Part shown: positions 17,325 to 27,036 of the stretch, piece by piece | Layout of the letters: every line of letters starts with the position of its first letter | Position numbering within the stretch: the stretch's first letter is position 1 | DNA from: Legionella antarctica | GTDB taxonomy: Bacteria > Pseudomonadota > Gammaproteobacteria > Legionellales > Legionellaceae | DNA length: 64,000 nt | Assembly: GCF_011764505.1 (NCBI RefSeq) | Contig: NZ_AP022839.1 | Location: 3,686,806 to 3,750,805, forward strand | Reading direction: 5' to 3' | Notes under the pieces: model-generated | What the model was told of the DNA's origin: nothing | Database searches by the model: none | What the model saw: the letters and a program-made list of their open reading frames with translations, nothing else | Translations under genes and position numbers: made by a program

Positions 17325-18893
17325 TTAGAAATACACCCCTATTTGGGCTGATACCGTATCTGCTGAGCGGCCTGTACCAAAAGATGTAGCATTCACAGCG
17401 CCATCAGGAGCTGCTCCATTTGCAAATTGATAAATATTATAATCGACATCATGCCTGTACTCTAAACTTTCTACAGTATCTTTCCACATGGATATGTTAA
17501 ATACACTAATGAAACGATGTTGGGGTAAATTCAAGGCCAGAGCACCTTTCGACCATTGATATCCTATGCCTATGGATGATGGTCTATCGAAAGCCCTAAA
17601 TGTCATACCCAACTCAGTCTGCACGGCTTGTGGTTTTGCTCCCAAACCATTAAAACTCAGATCCTGGGGTCTAAAGCGTTGGACAGCCCCCACCCATTCC
17701 GCTGCAAGGTTGTAACGGTCGAAATTCAGATTAGCGTGCACATCTGCAGCTTGAGTTTTGCGAACCGCTTCATTTCCATTGGTGAACGAACCAAACCCAC
17801 CGAAGGTTGTACCAATATTAGCACCTGTACTCTGCATTCCGGCTGCATCAGCAATAGAACTGATATAACTGGCTCCTATTTCGCCACTTATACCCTTATA
17901 TTCGTAGTTATAACCCCAATTCACCCCGCCAACCCCAGATTTACCTAAGATAGTATCACTTCGATAAACATATACGGCGGCAAATGGTCCAGTATCTGTC
18001 TGAGATTTATACCCTAAAATAAAAGGCCGTGTTTTAGTTCGAGCTAAATTCATGGTGAGAGAGGGACTGATCATTGAGCTTGCATACCGTCCAAAGGGTA
18101 CATACAGTTGCCCCGCGGTAAAATAAACAGGGCTCTTATCCAGATTCCCTATATTTACAAATCCCATGTTCAAATTGAAAGCCGAATTATTAATCCTTGG
18201 TCCAATTGCCGGGGGGGTTTCGTCATAGGCTATGGACATATACGCTTCTACGTTCTGATTTAAAGCTGCAGCAACATCTAATTCGCTCGAACCTAAGGTA
18301 ATATCTCCACTAATATTTCCACGGAAAGGACTATTTGTCACACCCACAGGTTCCGATTTTCCACTGAGCGCTATGATGGGCATGTGCGGAACAGGATAGC
18401 CTATACGTTTATACGCCTCGTATAAACGGCGACGTTGCTGCATTAAACGAATATCGCGGTTAATACTTGAAATGTTTACAATATAATCTGAGCCATCAAA
18501 AGCTGGCCTATCACCCAAATACGGGGAAGTTACGACTGGTGTACCGGCAATATAAGTTACCACACGATTTTCAGCAACTAAAGCTGTAGGATAAAAACCG
18601 ATAGACTCTGGATGTAATTCAGGAGCATGTACGGTTACTCGACTTGAATGATAGTGATTTGTTTTGTCTGAAGAAGTGGTAATGGCTGCTTTTTTTTCTT
18701 TATTCTTCATCTTGTTCTCTTCATGATGGGCATGATGAGATACCATTTTTTTTTGCAGTTTATTTAGCTGTGTCTGCAGCACTTGTGTTTGTTTTTGTAA
18801 TCGTTGAATTTCCTGAAGCAGCTGCTGATCATTTTCGGCAAACAATGGCGAGGATATACAGGCCAGAGCCAATATGATTTTTCTAAACTGCAT
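17325..18893 (-). CDS. LbtU-like siderophore porin (outer membrane)
   Basis: This 522-residue protein has a signal peptide (cleavage near LFAEN), then a coiled-coil segment (QQLLQEIQRLQKQTQVLQTQ), a His/Lys-rich linker and a long beta-barrel domain with alternating aromatic and hydrophobic strands ending in QIGVYF, a typical C-terminal Phe. This order matches the LbtU family of Legionella, whose founding member is the legiobactin receptor. It lacks TonB box and plug, as LbtU does. No siderophore synthesis genes are near, so the ligand is unknown; it could be a paralogue with another role. Confidence 0.75.
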   Translation of the reverse strand: MQFRKIILALACISSPLFAENDQQLLQEIQRLQKQTQVLQTQLNKLQKKMVSHHAHHEENKMKNKEKKAAITTSSDKTNHYHSSRVTVHAPELHPESIGFYPTALVAENRVVTYIAGTPVVTSPYLGDRPAFDGSDYIVNISSINRDIRLMQQRRRLYEAYKRIGYPVPHMPIIALSGKSEPVGVTNSPFRGNISGDITLGSSELDVAAALNQNVEAYMSIAYDETPPAIGPRINNSAFNLNMGFVNIGNLDKSPVYFTAGQLYVPFGRYASSMISPSLTMNLARTKTRPFILGYKSQTDTGPFAAVYVYRSDTILGKSGVGGVNWGYNYEYKGISGEIGASYISSIADAAGMQSTGANIGTTFGGFGSFTNGNEAVRKTQAADVHANLNFDRYNLAAEWVGAVQRFRPQDLSFNGLGAKPQAVQTELGMTFRAFDRPSSIGIGYQWSKGALALNLPQHRFISVFNISMWKDTVESLEYRHDVDYNIYQFANGAAPDGAVNATSFGTGRSADTVSAQIGVYF

Positions 18894-19227
18894 GCGGATA
18901 CTCCTGCGTTTTATTTTTCTTCTTATCGAATAGGCGGTGGATTATATCGCGTCAAATTCTGGAAGGCTAGGCCTAAATTTAATCTAACTCACCATATAAT
19001 ATAATGTATGTTAAATTTATAGTTTCTTGTGTTAAGCGCAAAGAAGCATCATATTGAGCATAGTGATCGCTCTGCTATGGCTTAGTTCCTTTTTTTGTAA
19101 TTCTTCACTGTGCAGATTCTCTTTTCTTTTATTAAAGAGGTTGGGTGGGCGTTATGACTTGTTGATGAAGACTTTTTTTGGAAAAAAAAACCCATCATTG
19201 CGATGGGTTTTTTGATTTAATTCTCAA
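18894..19227. other. Intergenic region between the LbtU-like gene and a MOMP gene
   Basis: It holds the promoter region of the LbtU-like gene and the bidirectional terminator at 19182-19213. No gene or conserved RNA is evident. Confidence 0.5.
19182..19213 (-). terminator. Intrinsic terminator after the third MOMP gene
   Basis: CCCATC and GATGGG pair around a five-base loop and are flanked by A9 on one side and T6 on the other, so it works in both directions. It lies 15 bases after the stop of the porin gene ending at 19228. Confidence 0.85.
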
Positions 19228-20172
19228 TTATACGTTGCCTAGATATTTAAAACCAAAGTAGGGACCATAGAGTCCATAGTTCGCATTAACCACAGGGTTG
19301 AGTATATTTTGAAGAGGTTGGGCTTGTAATACATTAAAATAATTTATTACTTGATAGCCACCTTCAAAATTGAGTGTTCCTTGCGGCATATTGTACGCAT
19401 AGTTCAAGCCAAGCTTCGCTTCAAAAGCAGGGACCACTTTCTTTATGGTTCTATATCTTGATGCAAGCACCAAGCCAACACTCGAAGCAACATAACCCGC
19501 ATCATAGCGGCTGGTTCCATAAAGAATTGAAGCGGCGCTGTTGGCCGTTACGCTTAAGGCAGATGTCAGGGCATAAGAATAATCAATTCCTATCACCGGG
19601 CCAAATCCTTTGAAATCAGTGTTATCAAACAAGCTAATTGGAGATGTTAACAAAGCTGAAATTACCGCACTTGGGTAATAATTAGTTGCTTCTGCCTGGA
19701 TGATTGCGTATTGCATTCCCCCGTAGAAACGCATTTTTTTTACCAGTCCCACATCAACATGCTGACCCGCGACTACGTTTATCTGATCCAATCTATTCTG
19801 ATTCGCTTGGGCAAATGGACTTACAAATGGAGGCACTGGAACAAGCCCAATAAATCCTGTCTGATCGGTATGACTGCTGTAATGGGTCCAATTGACACTG
19901 ATATCGCTGCCCGTATTATAATGATATGAACCTTCTGCTCTAAACCCCCAATTCCAGTCATTTTCTGCTTGATTGAATTGATTGACTGCAGCCTTCTCTT
20001 TACTAGCACCATAAATTGCTTGTAAATACAGCGCCTGGATACCTATATCCCATTGGTTTGCTTCACAAGGAACAGTCACATTTCCTGGGGTACAAACTGG
20101 CCCCATAGTACCGGCGCAGACAAAACTACTTGCTGACAATCCAATTACAGCTAAAGTTGTCTTTTTCAACAT
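19228..20172 (-). CDS. MOMP-family outer membrane porin, diverged paralogue
   Basis: This 314-residue beta-barrel has a signal peptide (SSFVCAG) and the family hallmark [17 protein letters not shown], with the Cys pair that crosslinks Legionella MOMP, then WDIGIQALYLQ. Overall similarity to the two neighbouring copies is clear at both ends (YFGFKYLGNV at the C-terminus), but loops and most of the barrel have diverged. It is the last of three tandem porin genes, and strong terminators lie before and after it, so it is expressed on its own. It likely forms a general diffusion pore or host-contact surface protein. Confidence 0.85.
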   Translation of the reverse strand: MLKKTTLAVIGLSASSFVCAGTMGPVCTPGNVTVPCEANQWDIGIQALYLQAIYGASKEKAAVNQFNQAENDWNWGFRAEGSYHYNTGSDISVNWTHYSSHTDQTGFIGLVPVPPFVSPFAQANQNRLDQINVVAGQHVDVGLVKKMRFYGGMQYAIIQAEATNYYPSAVISALLTSPISLFDNTDFKGFGPVIGIDYSYALTSALSVTANSAASILYGTSRYDAGYVASSVGLVLASRYRTIKKVVPAFEAKLGLNYAYNMPQGTLNFEGGYQVINYFNVLQAQPLQNILNPVVNANYGLYGPYFGFKYLGNV

Positions 20173-20187
20173 ATGAACTCCATTCCT

Positions 20188-20221
20188 AAAAAAAAGAGCC
20201 CATCATTTATATGATGAGCTC
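20188..20221 (-). terminator. Intrinsic terminator between the second and third MOMP genes
   Basis: On the minus strand GAGCTCATCAT pairs with ATGATGGGCTC and is followed by T8. It ends transcription from the 20277-21186 porin gene and separates it from the paralogue downstream. Confidence 0.85.
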
Positions 20222-20276
20222 TATTATAAATCTTAATTAATTTATTAATTAATTAATAAATTAAGAAATTAAGAAA

Positions 20277-21188
20277 TTATACATTACCAACATACTTCAG
20301 ACCAAGATATGGACCAGATGCAGCGAAGTCACTAGTTTGGTTAACACCAGCGCCAAATCCACCCAAGCCATTGTTCACAGCATTGAAGTAGTTAAACCAC
20401 ATGTAACCAGCATCTATAGTCAAATCACCTTGTGCCATAGCATAAGTGTAATCAGCACCTAACTTAGCTTCAACTTCTGGAACAATAGCATTCAATGAAT
20501 CGAATACAAATCCAGCTGGAGCTACGTTATTCAGTTGGTTGTTCTGAGTACCTACTAAAATTGCAGTAGCTGCTTTAGCATATACACCAAAACCATTACC
20601 GAACACATAGTTCATGTCGATACCAGTACGTGGACCAAATCCGTTGAATGTTGAGTGAAGAGGATTGAATACAACAAAGTTGTTATTGTTGTTATCACCA
20701 GTTGTAACTCGTGCCCATTGGAAACCACCGTGGAAACGGATTTTCTTGTTAGCACTGAAATCAACAAACTGACCTAACTCACCATTAACAGCATCCCATC
20801 TGGCACGGTTGATGTTAAAACCGAAGACGTCGTTAAAGTGGTCGTTGTTATCAACATCCAAATGGTACCAGTTGATGTTCACATCGTTACCAGTATTGAA
20901 GTGATAAGAAGCTTCTAATTTAAAGCCCCAATTCCAGTTGTTGTTGTCGTTATTGTAGTAACCGTTAACAGCGCCAAAAGTAAGAAAATCATCTAAATTA
21001 GCGAAATTATTGTTACTTCCAGCATAAACTGGTTGCAGATACAATGCTTGACCACCGATATCCCATGCAGTTCTTTCGCAAGGAACGGTTACGTTTCCTG
21101 GTGTGCAAACTGGGCCCATGGTACCAGCAAATACTGCACTGCTACCTAAAGCAAGAACAGCTACCGCTGTTTTTTTCAAATTTAACAT
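20277..21188 (-). CDS. Major outer membrane protein OmpS, second near-identical copy
   Basis: This 303-residue porin (start [12 protein letters not shown]; the reading frame extends four codons further upstream) is almost the same as the copy at 21354-22265. The protein differs only in the first residues, one Val/Ile and one Gly/Ala. Signal peptide, [18 protein letters not shown] and [11 protein letters not shown] are all present, and it ends in [14 protein letters not shown] is the abundant disulfide-linked surface porin of Legionella. This copy has its own strong promoter and terminator, so both copies are probably transcribed. Confidence 0.9.
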   Translation of the reverse strand: MLNLKKTAVAVLALGSSAVFAGTMGPVCTPGNVTVPCERTAWDIGGQALYLQPVYAGSNNNFANLDDFLTFGAVNGYYNNDNNNWNWGFKLEASYHFNTGNDVNINWYHLDVDNNDHFNDVFGFNINRARWDAVNGELGQFVDFSANKKIRFHGGFQWARVTTGDNNNNNFVVFNPLHSTFNGFGPRTGIDMNYVFGNGFGVYAKAATAILVGTQNNQLNNVAPAGFVFDSLNAIVPEVEAKLGADYTYAMAQGDLTIDAGYMWFNYFNAVNNGLGGFGAGVNQTSDFAASGPYLGLKYVGNV

Positions 21189-21290
21189 GCTTATCTCCAC
21201 TTTTTTATTATTAATTTCCGTTCGTTACCAATTTAAACTAATCAGCAACAGTACGCATTTTTCGCTCTAATCGAGAGCGTACCTGGATAA

Positions 21291-21319
21291 ATTATCCAGC
21301 TGGACTTTGATAAAGTCAA
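21291..21319 (-). promoter_or_regulatory. Strong promoter of the second MOMP gene
   Basis: On the minus strand TTGACT (21314-21319) and GATAAT (21291-21296) are exactly 17 bases apart, each five of six to consensus. A hairpin CGCTCT/AGAGCG follows in the 5' leader, about 90 bases before the start codon. Confidence 0.7.
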
Positions 21320-21353
21320 CAGTATTGCTGAAATTTCTTAAAAAGTTAACAAA

Positions 21354-22265
21354 TTATACATTACCAACATACTTCAGGCCAAGGTATGGACCAGATGCAG
21401 CGAAGTCACTAGTTTGGTTAACACCAGCGCCAAATCCAGCCAAGCCATTGTTCACAGCATTGAAGTAGTTAAACCACATGTAACCAGCATCTATAGTCAA
21501 ATCACCTTGTGCCATAGCATAAGTGTAATCAGCACCTAACTTAGCTTCAACTTCTGGAACAATAGCATTCAATGAATCGAATACAAATCCAGCTGGAGCT
21601 ACGTTATTCAGTTGGTTGTTCTGAGTACCTATTAAAATTGCAGTAGCTGCTTTAGCATATACACCAAAACCATTACCGAACACATAGTTCATGTCGATAC
21701 CAGTACGTGGACCAAATCCGTTGAATGTTGAGTGAAGAGGATTGAATACAACAAAGTTGTTATTGTTGTTATCACCAGTTGTAACTCGTGCCCATTGGAA
21801 ACCACCGTGGAAACGGATTTTCTTGTTAGCACTGAAATCAACAAACTGACCTAACTCACCATTAACAGCATCCCATCTGGCACGGTTGATGTTAAAACCG
21901 AAGACGTCGTTAAAGTGGTCGTTGTTATCAACATCCAAATGGTACCAGTTGATGTTCACATCGTTACCAGTATTGAAGTGATAAGAAGCTTCTAATTTAA
22001 AGCCCCAATTCCAGTTGTTGTTGTCGTTATTGTAGTAACCGTTAACAGCGCCAAAAGTAAGAAAATCATCTAAATTAGCGAAATTATTGTTACTTCCAGC
22101 ATAAACTGGTTGCAGATACAATGCTTGACCACCGATATCCCATGCAGTTCTTTCGCAAGGAACGGTTACGTTTCCTGGTGTGCAAACTGGGCCCATGGTA
22201 CCAGCAAATACTGCACTGCTTCCTAAAGCGAGTACTGCTACTGCTGTTTTTTTCAAACTAAACAT
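21354..22265 (-). CDS. ompS: Major outer membrane protein OmpS, first copy
   Basis: This 303-residue MOMP closely follows the L. pneumophila OmpS pattern: [16 protein letters not shown] signal peptide, [18 protein letters not shown] with paired Cys, [33 protein letters not shown], and [16 protein letters not shown], ending in a beta-strand KYVGNV. A promoter lies 110-138 bases upstream and a GGAGA ribosome site just before the ATG. MOMP binds complement C3 in L. pneumophila; the same role here is inference. No clear terminator separates it from the second copy's promoter. Confidence 0.92.
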   Translation of the reverse strand: MFSLKKTAVAVLALGSSAVFAGTMGPVCTPGNVTVPCERTAWDIGGQALYLQPVYAGSNNNFANLDDFLTFGAVNGYYNNDNNNWNWGFKLEASYHFNTGNDVNINWYHLDVDNNDHFNDVFGFNINRARWDAVNGELGQFVDFSANKKIRFHGGFQWARVTTGDNNNNNFVVFNPLHSTFNGFGPRTGIDMNYVFGNGFGVYAKAATAILIGTQNNQLNNVAPAGFVFDSLNAIVPEVEAKLGADYTYAMAQGDLTIDAGYMWFNYFNAVNNGLAGFGAGVNQTSDFAASGPYLGLKYVGNV

Positions 22266-22374
22266 GCTTTGTCTCCACTAGATTATTATTGAGTTCCCAT
22301 TTCATTGATAACTCACCGTTGGAGTTGTCAATAGCACGCATTCGTCGCTTAGGTTCGAAGCATGCAACGATACC

Positions 22375-22403
22375 AGTATCTGCAGGGATTTTACATAAGT
22401 CAA
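22375..22403 (-). promoter_or_regulatory. Promoter of the first MOMP gene
   Basis: On the minus strand TTGACT (22398-22403) is followed after 17 bases by GATACT (22375-22380). The layout repeats that of the second copy, although the leader sequences differ. Confidence 0.65.
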
Positions 22404-22463
22404 GAATTTAGTGCAAAAAAAATCAATAATTTCATAGGGATATATTGTTATTGCTCACTCACG

Positions 22464-23345
22464 CTATTTTTTGAGCACATTGACAACAACACGTCTGTTT
22501 GCAGCTCGCCCCTCGTCCGTATCATTTCGGGCAATAGGTTTCAGGGCACCATACCAAGTAACCGATAATTTCCTTTTAGGTACTCCAAGCCACAATAAAT
22601 AATGCTTTACTGCCTCAGCGCGAAATTGCGACACGGCGTTATTATAGCCCTTTCGGCCACTTTCATCAGCATAGCCAACTATTCTAATTACTTCAATCTG
22701 TACATCGGCTGCCGCATATTGAGCAATCCGTCTTAACTGATCTTTATCAGCATCAGTTAACTGGCTACTGTCCACATCAAAGTGAAACACACTTTCCTTT
22801 ACCTGGTCGTAATTAAACGACAATAAATTTCCCAGACAACGTTGATAACGTGAGTATACCTTTTGAAATCGTATTGGAGAAAGAGCGACGGTAATAGCAA
22901 ATCCCTCCTCGGACTGATAGTTAAAATTTGCCTGGTAACCCTGGGATAAATAAGTTAGCAACTTTAAAGTCGGCTCACGGGGTAAAAAAATTCCATACGC
23001 CCCGGGTTTGATAAATGTTCGAGTCACCACAAAGGATTGTCCAAAGGGTTTCCAAACAGGGGGTCTCGCCAGAACCTGGGCAGGCAAGGCGCGCTGAACT
23101 TGATCCCACTTGCGTAAAATAAAATGTGGTGGCCTGGTTGCATACTGTTCAAAATAGCCAATGCCATAATTAGGAATCATCAGTGATAAACCACAGCGAA
23201 TAGGATTGCCGCTCATTCGCCATTTCTCATCGCCCATCGGGCTTAAAAAATCAACATGAGGAACTGCAAAAGAGGTGCTAACGGCGAGTACATAACTCAT
23301 CATGCCTCTCTTTATAAATTTGCTGGTATTATGTCCAAACGCCAT
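22464..23345 (-). CDS. motY: MotY-like flagellar protein with OmpA-like domain
   Basis: This 293-residue periplasmic protein has an N-terminal hydrophobic segment (about 10-28) and then a MotY-type domain: EKWRMSGNPIRCGLSLMIPNYG and FAITVALSPIRFQKVYSRYQRCLGNLL. A C-terminal OmpA-like peptidoglycan-binding domain follows (about 180-290) with FDVDSSQLTDADKDQL, IRIVGYADESGRKGYN and RAANRRVVV. MotY forms the T-ring that holds stator units at the basal body of fast polar flagella. No other flagellar gene is near. It is divergent from pyrC. Confidence 0.85.
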   Translation of the reverse strand: MAFGHNTSKFIKRGMMSYVLAVSTSFAVPHVDFLSPMGDEKWRMSGNPIRCGLSLMIPNYGIGYFEQYATRPPHFILRKWDQVQRALPAQVLARPPVWKPFGQSFVVTRTFIKPGAYGIFLPREPTLKLLTYLSQGYQANFNYQSEEGFAITVALSPIRFQKVYSRYQRCLGNLLSFNYDQVKESVFHFDVDSSQLTDADKDQLRRIAQYAAADVQIEVIRIVGYADESGRKGYNNAVSQFRAEAVKHYLLWLGVPKRKLSVTWYGALKPIARNDTDEGRAANRRVVVNVLKK

Positions 23346-23414
23346 TTTTTGCTCATCCCAATGACCTAATTCATGTTATCCTTGTTTATCGGCAATAGTT
23401 CAGGAATCTTTATT

Positions 23415-24449
23415 ATGCAAACTGTGATTATCAATCGTCCTGATGATTGGCATGTGCACCTCCGGGATGGAGATCAGTTACTTCACACAGTTCCGGCCAC
23501 AGCAAAACATTTTGCCCGCGCTTTAATCATGCCTAACCTAAAGCCCGCCTTGACCACTTTGCCAGCCCTTGAAAATTATAGAAATAGAATTATTTCCGCA
23601 ATTCCCAAAACGGCGTCATTCAATCCTTATATGACTTTTTATCTCAATGAGTCAGTGACCGCTGACGAGCTACACCAGGCAGCTTCAATTCCCTATATTT
23701 TAGGAGCAAAATTCTATCCTGCAGGAGCTACCACTAATTCCGAAGCTGGAGCAAAATCATTAACCGCTCTTTACCCTCTTTTTGAAATATTACAAAATAA
23801 AAATTTGGCCCTGCAAATCCATGGCGAAGTTACTCACGGTGATATTTTCGAGCGTGAGGCATTATTTATCGAAGAATATTTAAAACCATTAACGGCTAAT
23901 TTCCCTAAATTGAGAATAGTGCTGGAACACATTTCAACACTGGCAGCTGTTAACTTTGTCACCCAAGCTCCGGCAACAGTTGCAGCCACCATAACGCCAC
24001 ATCATTTGTTATATAATCGTAATAGACTACTGGCGGGGGGACTCAGACCCCATTATTATTGCCTGCCTGTTTTAAAGCATGAAAAAGATCAAAAAGCCCT
24101 GCAAATTGCCGCCAGCAGTGGCAACCCCAAGTTTTTTGCTGGAACTGACAGCGCACCACACGCAGTGAACACTAAGGAAAATGCCTGTGGTTGCGCAGGC
24201 ATTTACTCAGCCCCATTTGCATTGGCACTTTATGCCCAAATATTTGATGAACTCAATCAGCTGGAAAAACTCAATTATTTTACCAGTCGCTTTGGTGCTG
24301 AATTTTATCAACTGCCCCTTAATCGGGAAGAAATAGAGCTTATTAAATCACCCCGGCAAATACCCGATTCAATGCCTTTCGGCCCAAACCAAGTGGTTCC
24401 TATAGCCGCCGGAGAAACCATACAGTGGGGCATAAATGAACCCACTTGA
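23415..24449 (+). CDS. pyrC: Dihydroorotase
   Basis: This 344-residue class II dihydroorotase closes carbamoyl-aspartate to dihydroorotate in pyrimidine synthesis. The zinc ligands are in DWHVHLRDGD, the carboxylated Lys is in GAKFYPAGATTNS, further His ligands are in QIHGEV and LEHIST, and the catalytic Asp is in GTDSAPH. ATG 23415 is chosen because AGGAA precedes it and MQTVIINRPDDWHVH aligns with the family; an earlier ATG at 23373 would add 14 hydrophobic residues. The stop overlaps rnt by 14 bases. Confidence 0.95.
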   Translation: MQTVIINRPDDWHVHLRDGDQLLHTVPATAKHFARALIMPNLKPALTTLPALENYRNRIISAIPKTASFNPYMTFYLNESVTADELHQAASIPYILGAKFYPAGATTNSEAGAKSLTALYPLFEILQNKNLALQIHGEVTHGDIFEREALFIEEYLKPLTANFPKLRIVLEHISTLAAVNFVTQAPATVAATITPHHLLYNRNRLLAGGLRPHYYCLPVLKHEKDQKALQIAASSGNPKFFAGTDSAPHAVNTKENACGCAGIYSAPFALALYAQIFDELNQLEKLNYFTSRFGAEFYQLPLNREEIELIKSPRQIPDSMPFGPNQVVPIAAGETIQWGINEPT

Positions 24450-25062
24450 TAGTATCTTAAGTCATCGTATCAAGGAACGATTTCGTGGCTTTTTACCGGT
24501 AGTTGTCGATGTGGAAACAGCTGGAATAGAACCTCAGAAAAATGCTCTTTTGGAAATGTGCATTGTTTTGCTTGAAATGGATGATCAAGGCCTTCTTCAT
24601 CGAGGTGAAAGCCATTTTGAGCATATTTTACCTTTTTCAGGAGCTGAGCTTGACCCAAAATCGTTGGCCTTTAATCAAATTGATCCCTTTCAACCTCTTC
24701 GTTTTGCCGTTGATGAAAAAACAGCTCTTGAGCATCTTTTTAAACCAATTAATATGGCGCTTAAAAAAGCGCGCTGCCAAAGAGCCGTTTTAGTCGGTCA
24801 TAACGCCTGGTTTGATTTGTTATTTGTGAAGGAAGCCATTAAAAGAACCGGCCTAAAATGCCCGTTTCATGCGTTTACCTGTTTCGATACAGCAACCCTT
24901 GGAGGGATGGTTTATGGCCAAACTGTCTTAGCCAAAGCAGCTCAGGCTGCAAAAATCCCGTTCGATACAAACGAAGCACACTCAGCAATTTATGATGCAG
25001 AAAAAACAGCAGACTTATTTTGTGAAATGATTAACCAATGGCGCAAGATGAAACAGGAATAG
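24436..25062 (+). CDS. rnt: Ribonuclease T
   Basis: This 208-residue DEDDh exonuclease trims the 3' ends of tRNA and other stable RNAs. Catalytic acids appear in VVDVETAG, HNAWFDLLF and HSAIYDAEKTADLF, the last also carrying the His of the DEDDh class. RFRGFLPVVVD matches the family N-terminus, and the length is typical. It overlaps the end of pyrC and is probably translationally coupled to it. Confidence 0.93.
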   Translation: MNPLDSILSHRIKERFRGFLPVVVDVETAGIEPQKNALLEMCIVLLEMDDQGLLHRGESHFEHILPFSGAELDPKSLAFNQIDPFQPLRFAVDEKTALEHLFKPINMALKKARCQRAVLVGHNAWFDLLFVKEAIKRTGLKCPFHAFTCFDTATLGGMVYGQTVLAKAAQAAKIPFDTNEAHSAIYDAEKTADLFCEMINQWRKMKQE

Positions 25063-25096
25063 ACAGTAATAAAGTTTAGAAGTGACAGGATGAAAC

Positions 25097-25120
25097 CCGC
25101 CAGGGGCTTATTTCTGGCGG
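25097..25120. terminator. Hairpin between the convergent rnt and ahpC genes
   Basis: CCGCCAG and CTGGCGG form a seven-pair stem with a ten-base loop. T-rich sequence follows only weakly, so it may act as a shared terminator for both strands or simply protect 3' ends. Confidence 0.5.
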
Positions 25121-25135
25121 TTCAAGAGTTAATTT

Positions 25136-25741
25136 TTATAAAGAATCTGCATGCTCTGACAGATAAGCTGCAACTCCTTTTGGAGAAGCTTTCATGCCTG
25201 CATCGCCTTTTTTCCATCCGGCAGGGCATACTTCACCATGCTCTTCAAAGTATTGTACGGCGTCTATGGTGCGTATAATTTCGTCTATATTTCGACCTAT
25301 AGGTAAATCATTAACGATTTGAGAACGGACCATACCATTAGTATCGATAATAAATGCAGCACGGAAAGCAATGCCGGCAACTGGATGTTCTATGCCATAA
25401 GACTGACAAATACTATGATTCATATCAGCAGCCATAGTATAACGAACCGGACCAATGCCGCCGTCTTTTACGGGTGTATTTCTGTAAGCATTGTGAGTAA
25501 AGTGAGAGTCAATAGAAACAGAAACCACTTCGACGTTACGATTTTTGAACTCTTCGATACGATGATCGAGAGCAATTAATTCGGAAGGACATACAAAAGT
25601 AAAATCTAAAGGGTAGAAAAATACTAATCCATATTGACCTTTTAAATGCTCATGTAAATTAAATTTATCTACAATTTCACCGTTGCCCATCACTGCGGCT
25701 ACGGTAAAGTCAGGAGCTTTACGTCCTACTAATACACTCAT
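25136..25741 (-). CDS. ahpC: Alkyl hydroperoxide reductase C (2-Cys peroxiredoxin)
   Basis: This 201-residue peroxiredoxin reduces hydrogen peroxide and organic peroxides. The peroxidatic Cys is in DFTFVCPSEL and the resolving Cys in EVCPAGW, making it a typical 2-Cys enzyme. ATG 25741 is chosen with GGAGAT directly before it; an upstream alternative at 25765 is unlikely. It is followed upstream by grxD on the same strand, with sodB divergent, so this is an oxidative-stress cluster. No dedicated AhpF or AhpD gene is nearby, so the reductant is not known. Confidence 0.93.
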   Translation of the reverse strand: MSVLVGRKAPDFTVAAVMGNGEIVDKFNLHEHLKGQYGLVFFYPLDFTFVCPSELIALDHRIEEFKNRNVEVVSVSIDSHFTHNAYRNTPVKDGGIGPVRYTMAADMNHSICQSYGIEHPVAGIAFRAAFIIDTNGMVRSQIVNDLPIGRNIDEIIRTIDAVQYFEEHGEVCPAGWKKGDAGMKASPKGVAAYLSEHADSL

Positions 25742-25791
25742 TCTATGATCTCCATTGCAAAACACAGGACTTCCTGTGCTTATTATTATAA

Positions 25792-26109
25792 TTATGCAGC
25801 AATCGCATCACGTAACATAGGCTCTAACTCACCTTGCTGAAACATTTCAGCAATAATATCAGACCCACCAACCAGCTCACCTTTGACATACAACTGGGGA
25901 AAGGTAGGCCAATCTGATACTTGAGGCAGTGTTTGGCGAATATCAGGATTGGCGAGAATGTCCACATAGGCAAAATCCACCCCACAGGCCTCTACGCATT
26001 GTACTGCTCGGGCTGAAAATCCACACTGTGGCATCTTAGGTGTGCCTTTCATATAAAGCATGATTGCATTCTCGGCAATTTGCTTTTTAATTTTATCTAA
26101 AGTATCCAC
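25792..26109 (-). CDS. grxD: Monothiol glutaredoxin (Grx4)
   Basis: This 105-residue single-domain glutaredoxin has the CGFS active site in MPQCGFSARAVQ, KGTPKMP for glutathione binding, WPTFPQLYV and GGSDI. Such proteins carry or pass on [2Fe-2S] clusters and work with BolA. The start is a GTG after AAAGGTG. It lies 50 bases upstream of ahpC in the same orientation, so co-transcription is likely. Confidence 0.93.
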   Translation of the reverse strand: MDTLDKIKKQIAENAIMLYMKGTPKMPQCGFSARAVQCVEACGVDFAYVDILANPDIRQTLPQVSDWPTFPQLYVKGELVGGSDIIAEMFQQGELEPMLRDAIAA

Positions 26110-26438
26110 TTATGCACCTTTTAATAAATAACATAGAACTAATTATGGCGAAAACCGGCTAAGCCCGCAACTAATCATTTGCCACGATTAAGAATACTAC
26201 AAACGGCATCACAACAAAAAAGTTTTTCGAGTAGCTGCATTATATTATGAGTTCATTTTTTGCGCAACAATCTGTTTGTTACTTTTCACTAATTGATTAA
26301 TTTTTTTTCTGGACCATCGCTACAACTCAGTTATTCTTCATGAAATACCGGGTGAAGGAGTAATAAATAGAACGTCACTGCATTGAATATCACGCCCATC
26401 CTGCTACACTAACTCCTTATAACTTTCAGGAGATTACA
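26110..26438. other. Divergent promoter region between grxD and sodB
   Basis: AT-rich stretch with no open gene. It must carry promoters for both the ahpC/grxD unit and sodB, but I cannot assign clear hexamers or an OxyR or Fur site by eye. CAGGAG is the sodB ribosome site. Confidence 0.4.
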
Positions 26439-27017
26439 ATGACATTTACTTTACCGCCTCTGCCTTATGCCAAGAATGCGCTGACACCTCATATTTCCGA
26501 GGAAACACTTGAGTATCATTACGGGAAACATCATCAGGCTTATGTCACCAATTTAAATAAACTGGTAGCTGGTACTGAATTTGAATCAATGAAATTGGAG
26601 GATGTCATTCTAAAAGCCAAAGGAGGTATCTTTAATAACGCAGCTCAAGTTTGGAACCATACATTTTATTGGCATTGTCTTAGCCCCAACGGCGGGGACG
26701 AACCTACCGGTAAATTAGCTGAAGCAATCAATAAAAATTTTGATTCTTTTGCTTCATTCAAAGAAAAATTTACTCAAACAGCAATATCTACATTTGGTTC
26801 AGGTTGGGCATGGTTAGTTCAAGATTCTGCAGGAACTCTGAAAATCATCAGTACCAGTAATGCAGGCACTCCCATGACTGATGGATTGACCGCTCTGTTA
26901 ACATGCGATGTGTGGGAACATGCTTATTATATTGATTATCGAAATGCAAGACCTGATTACATCAATGGCTTCTGGTCATTAGCCAATTGGGAATTTGTTA
27001 CCAAAAATTTGAAATAA
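26439..27017 (+). CDS. sodB: Iron superoxide dismutase
   Basis: This 192-residue enzyme dismutates superoxide. Metal ligands are in EYHYGKHHQAYV, NHTFYWHCL and DVWEHAYYIDYRNARPDY. Gln in NNAAQVWNH, at the position that separates Fe from Mn enzymes, and the AWL in SGWAWLV indicate the iron type. No signal peptide, so it is cytosolic. It is divergent from the grxD-ahpC pair, matching a stress cluster, and argD follows after 19 bases. Confidence 0.95.
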   Translation: MTFTLPPLPYAKNALTPHISEETLEYHYGKHHQAYVTNLNKLVAGTEFESMKLEDVILKAKGGIFNNAAQVWNHTFYWHCLSPNGGDEPTGKLAEAINKNFDSFASFKEKFTQTAISTFGSGWAWLVQDSAGTLKIISTSNAGTPMTDGLTALLTCDVWEHAYYIDYRNARPDYINGFWSLANWEFVTKNLK

Positions 27018-27036
27018 AAGATAACCGGGAGAGATC

